Shown here in pieces: positions 43,664-52,628 of a DNA stretch of 64,000 nucleotides (positions within the stretch are counted from its first letter, which is position 1; the number at the start of each line of letters is the position of its first letter). This DNA is from DTU013 sp964490975. GTDB taxonomy: Bacteria > Bacillota > Clostridia > Acetivibrionales > DTU013. The notes below the pieces were generated by a model. That model worked only from the letters and a program-made list of their open reading frames with translations. It was not told where the DNA came from and searched no databases. Both the position numbers and the translations under genes were made by a program. The DNA is taken from contig CAZBEQ010000013.1 of the NCBI GenBank assembly GCA_964490975.1, positions 1-64,000 on the forward strand, written 5' to 3'.

Positions 43664-44951
43664 ATGCGATTGAATTTTCCTGATAATTTTCTATGGGGCG
43701 CAGCAACAGCTGCATATCAAATCGAGGGAGCATACAGGGAGGACATCCGATAATGATACTGGAGACATTGCCTGTGACCATTACCATAGATTTGAGGAAG
43801 ATATTAAGATAATGAAAAGAATAGGGCTGAAAAACTATCGCTTTTCTATATCGTGGGCAAGGATATACCCGGATGGTGGCGGTAAACCAAATCCGAAGGG
43901 CATGGAGTTTTATAAAACGCTTGCCAGCAAGCTCATAGAAAATGGTATCAAGCCAGCCGTAACGCTTTATCACTGGGATCTGCCGCAAAAACTGCAGGAC
44001 AACGGAGGTTGGGCAAACAGGGAAACAGTTGATAGGTTTGTTGAATATGCCAGGTATGTTTTTGAGAATTTGGGCAGTCAGGTGTCTGTCTGGATCACTC
44101 ACAATGAGCCGTGGGTAGCAGCATTTTTAGGCAATTGGCATGGAAGTCATGCCCCAGGCTTAACTGATTTTAAAACGGCACTGCGTGTAGCACATCATTT
44201 GCTGCTGTCGCACGGCCTTGCCGTTAAAGCCTACAGAGAGATGGGGCATAAGGGGGAAATTGGCATCACGCTTAATATGAATTCGGTATATCCTATTTCT
44301 GAAAATGGTAAAGATGTAGCTGCTGCAGAACGCAACAATGAGTTTTTGAACAAATGGTTCAGTGATCCTGTCCTCAAAGGTGGGTATCCTGCTGATTTGC
44401 TGAAGTGGTTCATGGATAGGGAACTTATCGATGAGCCTGATGAAGGTGATATGAAAACAATCTGCCAGCCTATTGACTTTTTAGGAATCAACAGCTATTA
44501 CAGCAGCTTTGTAAGGCATGACGATTATTATTGGCCTGTGTATGCCTCGGATACGCCTACTGGCAGAGACAAGACAAATATGGATTGGGAGATATATCCC
44601 GAAGGACTTCATGATCTGCTTGTCTACCTGCATAAGGAATATAACGGAGTAAAGATCATAATTACCGAAAATGGGGCGGCATTTACCGATATAGTGAATT
44701 ATGAAGGAAAGGTCGAAGATGACAACCGCCTGAATTACTATTATAAATACCTTGAACAGGTACACCGGGCCATCAGTGAGGGAGTAAATGTAGCGGGATA
44801 CTATGCCTGGTCGCTTCTTGACAATTTCGAGTGGGACTGCGGCTATAGTAAGAGGTTCGGCCTTGTATATGTTGACTATAAAACACAAAAGAGGATATTG
44901 AAGAAGAGTGCGTACTGGTACAGCGATGTAATCAAGAACAATGGCTTCTGA
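43664..44951 (+). pseudogene. GH1 beta-glucosidase, broken by a short deletion/frameshift near the N-terminus
   Basis: After a good GGAGGT site, the ATG at 43664 encodes MRLNFPDNFLWGAATAAYQI and EGAYRED, the normal GH1 start, and then runs into TAA at 43751-43753. The next frame resumes with NDTGDIACDHYHRFEEDIKI and continues to the end of a complete GH1 domain (THNEPW acid/base, ITENG nucleophile, WSLLDNFEW). Compared with other GH1 enzymes about 20 residues (the GKG..SIWD..FSHTPG segment) are lost, and the loss is not a multiple of three. The longest open part, from the ATG at 43812, lacks barrel strand 1 and should not fold. A sequencing or assembly error cannot be excluded. Confidence 0.9.
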
Positions 44952-44990
44952 GTAAGGTTTATGGATCTAATGGGCGATATTCGACAGCGG

Positions 44991-45194
44991 TTATGGCTTG
45001 CTCGCAATGGCCCTATACCAGAGCTTTCCGTCGTTACTACCGTCATCTGCAATAAAATCCAGGTTAATATGGGGGTAATTTCTGAGGATATACCCCCTCT
45101 CATCTTCTGAAAGCCTGAGCTCACGCGATAGCACCCCCTCTCGGAAGCTTTCCTGCAAAAACTTATCAAACTTCAGTTTCTCGTTATCAGTCAT
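44991..45194 (-). CDS. Small hypothetical protein
   Basis: A 67-residue hydrophilic protein: acidic and helical in the first half (EKLKFDKFLQESFREGVLSR), then LSEDERGYILRNYPHINLDF and a short tail. No family recognised. GGAG four bases before the ATG and sensible composition support translation. It is convergent with the GH1 pseudogene, whose stop is 40 bp away. Confidence 0.55.
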   Translation of the reverse strand: MTDNEKLKFDKFLQESFREGVLSRELRLSEDERGYILRNYPHINLDFIADDGSNDGKLWYRAIASKP

Positions 45195-45348
45195 ATTACT
45201 CCAGCCTCCAATACATTGTGCTCTAATAGATAATTCAACTTTGCAGCCTGAAATGATGGGTTCAATTGCTAGCTTGGTGAGACTACATTCCTGCTGGTCG
45301 CCTTCTCAGCATCGTAATTACGGCAAGTGCTGAGAAATTCTTGTGGTA

Positions 45349-45490
45349 GCACACTACCCACTATATCAACTTTAGAACGGAATTAAAACGGAATTGTACT
45401 ATAAAAAGGCTTATTCCATAGTTAACCGTCTATAAAACATGACTTATTCCTCGCGATAGCGTCCTAAAATTGAAATAACGGGCAGTGCGT
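45349..45490. mobile_element. 142-bp MITE-like element
   Basis: Arms 45349-45379 and 45460-45490 (31 bp) match in 22 positions; the right arm inverted reads CGCACTGCCCGTTATTTCAA. Related in arms and interior (ATGACTTATTCC) to the element at 36005-36142. It lies in the 469-bp gap 45195-45663; upstream part of the gap has no clear structure except a short GCTGAGAA/TTCTCAGC pair at 45303-45339. Confidence 0.75.
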
Positions 45491-45663
45491 TCTAATTACC
45501 CCATCCATACTCCTAAAGTCCTCTTACATTTCACCCGAAAAAATCATGCTAGGAAAGTTGTGTAAAATAATTATACAATAAAGTATAGCTTAACGGCATT
45601 TTTTGCATGCGCTTTTGGGGAAAATATATCATACTGGGAAAAGTGATTATGGGAGAATTGTTG

Positions 45664-46401
45664 ATGGATAAAAAAATTTACATGAAAATTGCTGTAAAAA
45701 ATATAGATGTGATAGGAGATATCCACGGATGCTTCAGCGAATTGGCAGAACTGTTGCAGAAGCTGGGGTATGAACTGGATATGAAAAAGGGGACAATTTC
45801 AGCTTCGCCTCAGGGACGCTGCCTTGTCTTTGTCGGCGACTTCACCGATAGAGGCCCCGAACCGGTCAGGGTATTGCGGCTTGTAATGGACGCAGTCCGG
45901 AGGAACGTGGCTTTTTCGGTCCGGGGAAACCATGAGGAGAAGCTGCTGCAGAAGCTTAGAAAGAGTACTCCCGCAAAGGAAGAGGTCATGGCGACTATTG
46001 AGGCGGTCAAGGCTGAAGGGAGCGATTTTGTCAGCGAAGTTATAGATTTCATAGAACATCTGCCTTATGCCATTTTGCGCGGAGATGACATGTTGATTGC
46101 CCATGCAGGACTGAAAGAAGAGTTCCAGGATATTGACACTGATAACCACAAAAGACTTGGCAAGATCAAGTCATTGACCATATATGGAGATATTACGGGC
46201 AGGCAGCTTGAGGACGGCAGACCTGAGCGTCTGGACTGGGCGGCACATTATAATGGGAAAATGAAGGTGATCTATGGGCACTCTATCGTTGGCAGTGTGG
46301 AGTGGAGAAACAATACAATAAATATTGATACAGGCTGCTTTGACACGGGAATACTAACGGCTTTGAGGATGCCTGAGAGGGAGATTGTTCAAAACAGGTG
46401 A
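45664..46401 (+). CDS. PPP-family metallophosphatase (PrpE/Ser-Thr phosphatase-like)
   Basis: The 245-residue enzyme has all metal-binding motifs of the PPP fold: GDIHG, GDFTDRGP, RGNHE, HAGL and YGHS. Relatives hydrolyse phosphoproteins or diadenosine tetraphosphate (PrpE); the spacing resembles the PrpE/polynucleotide-phosphatase group, but the substrate cannot be fixed. Cytoplasmic. The frame opens at 45607; GGGAG eight bases before the ATG at 45664 supports the shorter start, with 45649 as alternative. Single gene. Confidence 0.85.
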   Translation: MDKKIYMKIAVKNIDVIGDIHGCFSELAELLQKLGYELDMKKGTISASPQGRCLVFVGDFTDRGPEPVRVLRLVMDAVRRNVAFSVRGNHEEKLLQKLRKSTPAKEEVMATIEAVKAEGSDFVSEVIDFIEHLPYAILRGDDMLIAHAGLKEEFQDIDTDNHKRLGKIKSLTIYGDITGRQLEDGRPERLDWAAHYNGKMKVIYGHSIVGSVEWRNNTINIDTGCFDTGILTALRMPEREIVQNR

Positions 46402-46505
46402 AAAGCGGCGGGCACTTGATAATTAACAGGTTTGCATATAATATAGATTTATCGTTAGAGTAAGGTTACTCATTAATATCCTGCGGAAGGGCATGAAGAA
46501 GAGCT

Positions 46506-47723
46506 ATGAATTACAGAACAATGGGCAAAACAGGTGACAGCATATCGGTGCTAGGCTTTGGCTGTATGCGTTTTCCCCAACAAAACGGAAGGATCGATGT
46601 TAATAGGACTGAAAGGCAGATACTGACTGCTATTGAACATGGGGTCAACTATTTTGATACTGCATTTGTCTATAACGCAGGCAGGAGTGAGAGTATACTT
46701 GGCGATATACTCGCAAAGGGCAGCAGGAACAGGGTGAGGATCGCTACGAAGCTGCCGCCGTTCATGGCGAATTCCGATAAGGATATGAACTTTGTGCTGA
46801 ACAGCCAGCTGAAAAAGCTTAGGACCGATCATATAGACTATTACCTGCTCCACGCAATGAATGACTTTGGTGGCTGGGAACGGCTTAAACGGCTCGGGAT
46901 AAGGGAGTTCGTTGAGAAGGCGAAAAAGGACGGAAGGATAATCAATTTCGGGTTTTCCTATCATGGGGACAAGGAAGATTTCAAAGCCATTATTGATGAT
47001 TATGACTGGGATATGTGCCAGATACAGTACAACTACATAGACGAGAATTTCCAGGCAGGCAGGGAAGGCTTGGAATATGCGGCATCCAAAGGAATTGGCG
47101 TGTCTATAATGGAACCGCTCAGGGGGGGCTCCCTTGTAAAGAAAATGCCGTCTGAAATCCAGAGGATATGGGATTCCGCAAGCGAAAAGCGGACTCCGGC
47201 TGACTGGGCATTCAGATGGTTGTGGGATCAACCTGGCATCACAACTGTGCTTTCCGGTATGAACGAAGAGTCGCAAATAGAGGAGAATATATCACTGGCG
47301 GGTAAAATTCAGCCAAACATGCTTACCGATGAGGAACTGTCATTGTATGAAAAAGTAAGGACGGAATACTACAGGCTGATGAAAGTTGGCTGTACCGGCT
47401 GTGGCTACTGCATGCCATGCCCTGCGGGAGTCGATATACCTTTTTGCTTCAGCTATTATAATGCCAGGCACTTCTTCAAGGCAAAGATGGCCCGGTGGCA
47501 ATACAATGCATTTGCCGGTGGCGTTATGAGCGGGAAGCCCTCACTGGCTTCCTTGTGCATGCAATGCGGCAAGTGTGAGAAGGCTTGCCCTCAGCACCTT
47601 CCCATAAGGGAAAAGCTGAAGGAGGTTGCCGCAGATATGGAGACGCCAATATATAAACCGGCTGTTTGGGCGGCGAGAAAGTTTTTTTCAATAAGGAACA
47701 AGGGTAAAAAGCCATCCGATTGA
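46506..47723 (+). CDS. Aldo/keto reductase with C-terminal ferredoxin-like 4Fe-4S domain
   Basis: The 405-residue protein has an aldo/keto reductase barrel (residues 1-285) with DTAFVY, ATKLPP and LLHAMND supplying the catalytic Asp, Tyr, Lys and His, and a C-terminal iron-sulfur region: CTGCGYCMPCPAGVD (near 300) and CMQCGKCEKACPQHLPI (near 355). This fused type is widespread in anaerobes and probably links carbonyl reduction to ferredoxin or another Fe-S donor; no substrate is known. Single gene with two hairpins behind it. Confidence 0.93.
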   Translation: MNYRTMGKTGDSISVLGFGCMRFPQQNGRIDVNRTERQILTAIEHGVNYFDTAFVYNAGRSESILGDILAKGSRNRVRIATKLPPFMANSDKDMNFVLNSQLKKLRTDHIDYYLLHAMNDFGGWERLKRLGIREFVEKAKKDGRIINFGFSYHGDKEDFKAIIDDYDWDMCQIQYNYIDENFQAGREGLEYAASKGIGVSIMEPLRGGSLVKKMPSEIQRIWDSASEKRTPADWAFRWLWDQPGITTVLSGMNEESQIEENISLAGKIQPNMLTDEELSLYEKVRTEYYRLMKVGCTGCGYCMPCPAGVDIPFCFSYYNARHFFKAKMARWQYNAFAGGVMSGKPSLASLCMQCGKCEKACPQHLPIREKLKEVAADMETPIYKPAVWAARKFFSIRNKGKKPSD

Positions 47724-47728
47724 GCCTG

Positions 47729-47810
47729 AGGGACAAGGAACCTGTCCCCTTTTCCCAGAAGACGTATTTTTTGCTTCATTAACATGAACAAAGGGTACGT
47801 CTTTTGCTTT
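47729..47810 (+). terminator. REP-like palindrome and terminator after the aldo/keto reductase gene
   Basis: AGGGACAAGG and CCTGTCCCCT (47729-47750) form a short stem followed by TTTT; this is a member of the GGGACA/TGTCCC family. A second stem, AAGACGTA/TACGTCTT (47759-47803), is followed by TTGCTTTTTG. Confidence 0.7.
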
Positions 47811-47839
47811 TTGTCAAATGTAAAATAGGCAATAATTAT

Positions 47840-47884
47840 TTGACATACAATAATTTTTGACATAACATATTAAACATATAGGAT
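47840..47884 (+). promoter_or_regulatory. Tandem TTGACA promoter region of the CymR-like gene
   Basis: TTGACA occurs at 47840-47845 and again at 47857-47862. The first has TAACAT 17 bases on, the second TAGGAT 16 bases on, so two sigma-A-like promoters may overlap. Inferred from consensus only. Confidence 0.45.
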
Positions 47885-47911
47885 TAGTAGGTATTAAAAC
47901 GGAGGCCCGTT

Positions 47912-48358
47912 ATGAAGCTATCTACAAAAGGAAAATACGGTTTACGGGCAATGCTGGACATTGCGGTGCATTCTACCGGAGATCACGTATCGCTTTACAG
48001 CATAGCCCAGCGACAGAACATTTCAGTCAATTATCTGGAGCAGGTTTTTTCTTCACTGAGGAAAGCAGGCCTTGTAAAAAGTGTTAAAGGTGCTCAGGGA
48101 GGGTATGTATTGGCAGAGAATCCTGATGATATCATGGTGGGAACGATTCTCAGAGCTCTTGAGGGAGACCTGTCGGTGGCTGATGAGGAAGTTGAAGTAG
48201 TGTCAGCTGAGGCGACTTTTGTAAAATGCATACAGCTGAATGTATGGGATAGAATAAACGAATGTCTTAACCGGATGGCGGATTCTATTTCACTTGGCAG
48301 TCTGGCTGAGGAATACGGCAAGATGGTTGGACAGGAAGTTGATATGTATTTTATTTAA
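47912..48358 (+). CDS. cymR: Rrf2-family regulator, CymR-like
   Basis: The 148-residue regulator starts MKLSTKGKYGLRAMLDIAVH and has the winged helix with ISVNYLEQVFSSLRKAGLVK and GAQGGYVLA. The cysteine triad that carries the Fe-S cluster in IscR is absent, which fits CymR, the repressor of cysteine synthesis in Firmicutes. In Bacillus CymR is bound by CysK, and here metY and cysK follow on the same strand, so local control of sulfur metabolism is likely. GGAGG precedes the ATG. Confidence 0.88.
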   Translation: MKLSTKGKYGLRAMLDIAVHSTGDHVSLYSIAQRQNISVNYLEQVFSSLRKAGLVKSVKGAQGGYVLAENPDDIMVGTILRALEGDLSVADEEVEVVSAEATFVKCIQLNVWDRINECLNRMADSISLGSLAEEYGKMVGQEVDMYFI

Positions 48359-48374
48359 ATAGAATAACAGCCCC

Positions 48375-48502
48375 GTTTAGAATTTCAAGTTCTGGGCAGA
48401 TGTTTAGGGTAGAACTGAGTTATTGATGATGTTTTAGTACGGTAATGGCACTAAATTATGGATTATGTAACATAATTGAGCCCAAAAGTTGAAAATCTTA
48501 AC
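48375..48502. mobile_element. 128-bp MITE-like element
   Basis: Left arm GTTTAGAATTTCAAGTTCTG at 48375 pairs with 48479-48502 (19 of 24 positions). Related to the element at 4096-4244. It occupies the spacer between the CymR-like gene and metY, so it may carry or disrupt the metY promoter. Confidence 0.65.
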
Positions 48503-48539
48503 ATGCGACTGATTTTACTAAACAACAGGGAGGGATATT

Positions 48540-49832
48540 ATGAGCGAGAGAAAGTTGGGTTTTGACACATTACAAGTACATGCGGGCCAGAAGCCTGATC
48601 CCGCAACAGGGTCCAGAGCGGTCCCGATTTACCAGACGACATCATATGTATTCAGAGATACCGAGCACGGAGCGAATTTGTTCGCGCTTAAGGAGCCGGG
48701 AAACATTTATTCCAGAATAATGAATCCTACAAGTGATGTGTTAGAGCAGAGGTTGGCCGCACTCGAGGGTGGTGCGGCTGCGCTGGCAGTTGCCTCAGGG
48801 TCTGCTGCAATAACCTATACTATACTTAATATTGCCGGAGCAGGCGATGAAATCGTTGCAGCAAGCACGCTTTACGGAGGCACATACAACCTTCTGTCGG
48901 TCACTCTTCCAAGGCTTGGGATCAAAACGGCTTTTGTTGATCCCGACGATCCTGAAAACTTCCGAAAAGCAATAAGCGAAAAAACAAAGGCAGTATATAT
49001 AGAAACATTGGGAAATCCCGGCATAAATATCGTTGACATTGAAGCTGTTGCTGCAATCGCACATAAAAACGGCATACCGCTGATAATCGACAACACCTTT
49101 GGAACTCCATATCTCATACGTCCTATCGAATTCGGTGCTGATGTAGTAGTGCATTCGGCAACAAAATTCATCGGAGGACATGGCACCTCCATTGGCGGCG
49201 TAATTGTTGATTCGGGAAGGTTTGACTGGGCAGGCAGCGGCAGATTTCCTGGTCTGACTGAGCCAGACCCCAGCTACCATGGCGTAGTTTACACAAGGGA
49301 TATGGGTGCGGCGGCATATGTAACAAAAATACGGGTCCAGCTGCTCAGGGATACAGGCGCTGCAATCAGTCCGTTCAATTCGTTTCTTCTGCTGCAGGGG
49401 CTTGAAACCCTTTCACTGAGAGTGGCAAAGCATGTTGCAAATGCAATTGCAGTGGCCAATTACCTAAATGGTCATCCCCAAGTCGCCTGGGTAAACTATC
49501 CCGGTCTTGAGGACAATAAGTATCACAGACTTGCCCAAAAATACCTGCCCAAGGGAGCGGGCTCCATTTTTACTTTTGGGATCAAGGGTGGGTATGATTC
49601 AGCAGTGAAGTTCATAGATAACCTTGAGATATTCTCGCTGCTTGCTAATGTCGCAGATGCCAAATCGCTAGTAATACATCCGGCATCCACTACACATGCA
49701 CAGCTTTCGCCTGAGGAGCAAAGAGCGTCAGGAGTGACATCTGACCATATCAGGCTTTCGATAGGAATCGAAGATGTTGAGGATCTGATTCATGATCTGG
49801 AGCAGGCGCTGGAAAAGGCATCAAAGGTGTAA
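48540..49832 (+). CDS. metY: O-acetylhomoserine sulfhydrylase (MetY)
   Basis: The 430-residue PLP enzyme joins O-acetylhomoserine with sulfide to give homocysteine. Marks are FDTLQVHAGQKPDPATGSRA at the start, YSRIMNPT, the PLP aspartate region IIDNTFGTP, the Schiff-base lysine in VHSATKFIGGHG and the C-terminal HPASTTHAQL and HIRLSIGIED. The MetY length (about 430) and the RAVPIYQTTSY segment separate it from MetB/MetC. GGGAGG precedes the ATG. It uses the product of the acetyl-type MetA in this window and is followed by cysK. Confidence 0.95.
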   Translation: MSERKLGFDTLQVHAGQKPDPATGSRAVPIYQTTSYVFRDTEHGANLFALKEPGNIYSRIMNPTSDVLEQRLAALEGGAAALAVASGSAAITYTILNIAGAGDEIVAASTLYGGTYNLLSVTLPRLGIKTAFVDPDDPENFRKAISEKTKAVYIETLGNPGINIVDIEAVAAIAHKNGIPLIIDNTFGTPYLIRPIEFGADVVVHSATKFIGGHGTSIGGVIVDSGRFDWAGSGRFPGLTEPDPSYHGVVYTRDMGAAAYVTKIRVQLLRDTGAAISPFNSFLLLQGLETLSLRVAKHVANAIAVANYLNGHPQVAWVNYPGLEDNKYHRLAQKYLPKGAGSIFTFGIKGGYDSAVKFIDNLEIFSLLANVADAKSLVIHPASTTHAQLSPEEQRASGVTSDHIRLSIGIEDVEDLIHDLEQALEKASKV

Positions 49833-50001
49833 TCAGGATTTTTACTGATTGGCGCTTGTAACGGGTGACAAATGGTTGGCAGATGCCTAACAGATACCCG
49901 ACTAATGCCCCGAAAGATGCCAAACAGATGCGTTATAATTGTGCACTTGTGGTGTGTGTGAGTGTTTTATATGGGAGACTAAAATGGATGGAGGAGATAA
50001 T

Positions 50002-50937
50002 ATGGCAAAAATATATAAGAGCTTGACTGAGTTGATTGGAAACACACCGCTGCTGGAGCTTTCAGGCTGCAATAAAGCTAATAATCTGGGTGCCAGGCTT
50101 ATTGCAAAGGTTGAGTATTTCAATCCTGCCTCCAGTGTAAAAGACAGGGTCGGTTATGCTATGATAAAGGCCGCTGAAGAGAAAGGCCTGATCAACAAGG
50201 ATACAGTTATAATCGAGCCGACAAGCGGAAATACAGGTATTGCGCTGGCGTTTGTCGCAGCAGTCAGAGGATACAGGCTGATCATCACACTGCCTGACAC
50301 CTTCAGCATCGAGAGAAGGAACCTGATGAAGGCATTTGGAGCAGAGCTTGTGCTGACGCCCGGTTCGGAAGGGATGCCGGGAGCTATCAGAAAAGCCGAG
50401 GAGCTTGCAAAGGAGATCCCGAACTCGTTCATACCGCAGCAGTTCGAGAACCCGGCAAATCCTGAGATCCACAGAAATACTACGGCCGAAGAGATATGGC
50501 GGGATACTGACGGCCAGGTCGACATATTTGTTGCGGGAGTCGGTACCGGAGGGACTATTACTGGTGTTGGCGAAATGCTCAAGCAGAAGAAGCCTGATGT
50601 AAAAATCGTTGCTGTGGAACCCTACGATTCACCGGTATTGTCCGGTGGAACAAAAGGACTCCATGCCCTTCAGGGGATCGGCGCCGGTTTTGTGCCGAAG
50701 GTCTTGAATAAAGGCATTATCGATGAAATAGTGACGGTCAAGACAAATGAGGCATTTGAAACCGTAAGGAGCCTTGCCAGGACAGAGGGCCTGCTGGTGG
50801 GCATTTCATCGGGCGCGGCTGTTTTTTCAGCGATAAAATTAGCTAAGAGACCGGAAAACAAGGGGAAGAACATTGTTGTACTTTTGCCGGATTCGGGTGA
50901 AAGGTACTTATCAACCGCGTTGTTCCAGGAGGAATAA
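50002..50937 (+). CDS. cysK: Cysteine synthase A (O-acetylserine sulfhydrylase)
   Basis: The 311-residue PLP enzyme makes cysteine from O-acetylserine and sulfide. PLP is held by Lys47 in NPASSVKDR; the TSGNTGI loop and GVGTGGTITGVGE phosphate-binding motif are intact, and SGGTKGLHALQGIGAGFVP matches CysK rather than CysM. The start at 50002 follows GGAGGAG; the frame opens at 49939 without a site. It lies 169 bp after metY. In Bacillus, CysK also acts as sensor partner of CymR, which fits this cluster. Confidence 0.96.
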   Translation: MAKIYKSLTELIGNTPLLELSGCNKANNLGARLIAKVEYFNPASSVKDRVGYAMIKAAEEKGLINKDTVIIEPTSGNTGIALAFVAAVRGYRLIITLPDTFSIERRNLMKAFGAELVLTPGSEGMPGAIRKAEELAKEIPNSFIPQQFENPANPEIHRNTTAEEIWRDTDGQVDIFVAGVGTGGTITGVGEMLKQKKPDVKIVAVEPYDSPVLSGGTKGLHALQGIGAGFVPKVLNKGIIDEIVTVKTNEAFETVRSLARTEGLLVGISSGAAVFSAIKLAKRPENKGKNIVVLLPDSGERYLSTALFQEE

Positions 50938-50958
50938 ATAGGACGGGGGTATGAAACT

Positions 50959-50978
50959 GGGACAAGGGGCCTGTCCCC
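50959..50978. repeat. REP-like palindrome after cysK
   Basis: GGGACAAGG and CCTGTCCC face each other across two bases, followed by CTCTGTCAC. Same GGGACA/TGTCCC family as at 47729, and like it placed just after a stop codon. Confidence 0.75.
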
Positions 50979-51051
50979 TCTGTCACATTGTGCCATTTGA
51001 TAAATTATAGTATTATTGCTACAATATAGGTATTATTTAAAAGAGGTCGAT

Positions 51052-51507
51052 ATGATGGATAACGATAGCGATAATGGGTTCAGGGAGATACTGAAGCATG
51101 AGGGGTTGAAGTATACAAAGCAACGTGCTTCGATCCTAAAGATGCTGACTGAATGTGACCAGCCTGTCGGTGCCGAACAGGTTTTTCTGGAGCTTCAGAA
51201 AAACGGTGTCAACGCCAATCTGTCTACTGTCTACAGAATACTTGAATCCCTTGCGTCAAAGGGCATCATAGCAAAGACCAATATTGGCTCTGATACAAAA
51301 GTTATGTTTGAAATGAGCAGTTCTGTACATAAACACCGTATGATATGTATTAACTGCAAGAAAATGACATCGGTAGAAGGCTGTCCGCTTGAAGAGTATG
51401 AAAAAATGCTCAAGGACAAGATGGGCTTTGATGTTACAGGCCATAAGCTTGAGATCTACGGCTATTGCGAGAAATGCAAGCTGCAGAATAAAAAGGACGG
51501 AGAGTGA
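51052..51507 (+). CDS. Fur-family metalloregulator (Fur/PerR/Zur)
   Basis: The 151-residue regulator has the Fur winged helix (TKQRASILKMLTECDQPVGA, NANLSTVYRILESLASKGII) and the C-terminal metal domain with HKHRMICINCKK and CEKC, the structural zinc cysteines. Which metal or peroxide it senses cannot be decided from sequence. GAGGT is placed four to seven bases before two adjacent ATGs; 51052 is chosen. It lies after the cysteine cluster but is separated by a palindrome. Confidence 0.9.
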   Translation: MMDNDSDNGFREILKHEGLKYTKQRASILKMLTECDQPVGAEQVFLELQKNGVNANLSTVYRILESLASKGIIAKTNIGSDTKVMFEMSSSVHKHRMICINCKKMTSVEGCPLEEYEKMLKDKMGFDVTGHKLEIYGYCEKCKLQNKKDGE

Positions 51508-51534
51508 TCATTGTTTAAGATGATCGCTTTTTTC
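51503..51534 (+). terminator. Terminator overlapping the Fur-family stop codon
   Basis: AGTGATCAT (51503-51511, containing the TGA stop) pairs with ATGATCGCT (51520-51528), followed by six T. Confidence 0.8.
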
Positions 51535-51767
51535 ATATATTAAGTATGAACATGCCATTTTAATAAATTCCTCCTTATGAGATATGGAAAATGATGCAGT
51601 GTTGTGTTATTATCATTCTCGAATGATGTATTTAGATACGAAATACAGAAGAACGTGATTATTAGAACCGGGTTGTACGGATTATAAATAAAGATCCAGC
51701 CGGATTGATGCTGTGTGTTATTTTGGATATAATAACAGAGTGTATGCGGGATAAGGGAGGCTGCGCT

Positions 51768-52550
51768 TTGGAATCGGGAGCGCTTCATAAAAATACATAT
51801 ACCATTGGATATAGTGATGTCGATTTTACAAAGAGCTTGAAATGCAGCACGCTGTTCGGCTACTTTCAGGATACCGCAAGCGAGGCTGCCGACAAGCTTG
51901 GAGCAGGTGTCGATACGCTTGCGGAGAAGTATTCTGTTGCGTGGGTGCTTGCACGTATGAGAGTCGAATTTGACAGAAATCCTAAATGGAATGAAACCAT
52001 AACTGTGGAAACATGGCCGCACCCACCTGGAAAGCTTGAGTTTGAAAGGGATTATAAGGTCCGGGATGTACAGGGCAATACTATAATAAGAGCAGCTTCA
52101 AACTGGGTAATTTTCGATATTAATACAAGAGAACTTAGAAGAAGTGAGTTTATTGATATGAGATATCCACCCTTTATCCAGGAGCATGCATTGGAGCGCA
52201 GGCCAGGCAGGCTGAAGCCTTTCGGGCAGCCGGAACCTGTATATAAAAAGCTTATTGGCTACAGCGATGTTGACTTTTACGGGCATATCAACAACTCCAG
52301 ATATATCGACTATATAATGGACTGTTTCCCGGTACAAAGCCACAAAAAATACAACCTCAAATCAATAGAGGTGAATTATATAAAGGAGGCATTCCCGGGC
52401 GATACACTCGTGCTTCACCGGGATACTTCGGCAGTAGAATCAGATATGGTATACATTGAAGGAGTGAATGAGGCTGACGGAAAGCTGTCATTCAAAGCGG
52501 TAATCGAAATATCGCCCCGTCAGGATCAGTTTAGGCAAGGTACTTGCTGA
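51768..52550 (+). CDS. Acyl-ACP thioesterase (FatA-like, double hot-dog)
   Basis: The 260-residue enzyme releases fatty acids from acyl carrier protein. Two hot-dog halves are seen: YTIGYSDVDFTKSLKCSTLF with WVLARMRVEFDRNPKW, and GYSDVDFYGHINNSRYIDYI, whose Asn/His region holds the catalytic residues. Cytoplasmic. The best ribosome site, GGGAGG, lies about seven bases before a TTG at 51768; ATGs at 51705 and 51744 keep the frame but have no site. It may feed lipid or branched-acid metabolism. Single gene before transketolase. Confidence 0.88.
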   Translation: MESGALHKNTYTIGYSDVDFTKSLKCSTLFGYFQDTASEAADKLGAGVDTLAEKYSVAWVLARMRVEFDRNPKWNETITVETWPHPPGKLEFERDYKVRDVQGNTIIRAASNWVIFDINTRELRRSEFIDMRYPPFIQEHALERRPGRLKPFGQPEPVYKKLIGYSDVDFYGHINNSRYIDYIMDCFPVQSHKKYNLKSIEVNYIKEAFPGDTLVLHRDTSAVESDMVYIEGVNEADGKLSFKAVIEISPRQDQFRQGTC

Positions 52551-52628
52551 AATACGTGTATCAGAAATAGCAATTGACATGTGTTTGCAAGTCTAAATAA
52601 ATGCAATCAATATTACCAGGAGGTATTT

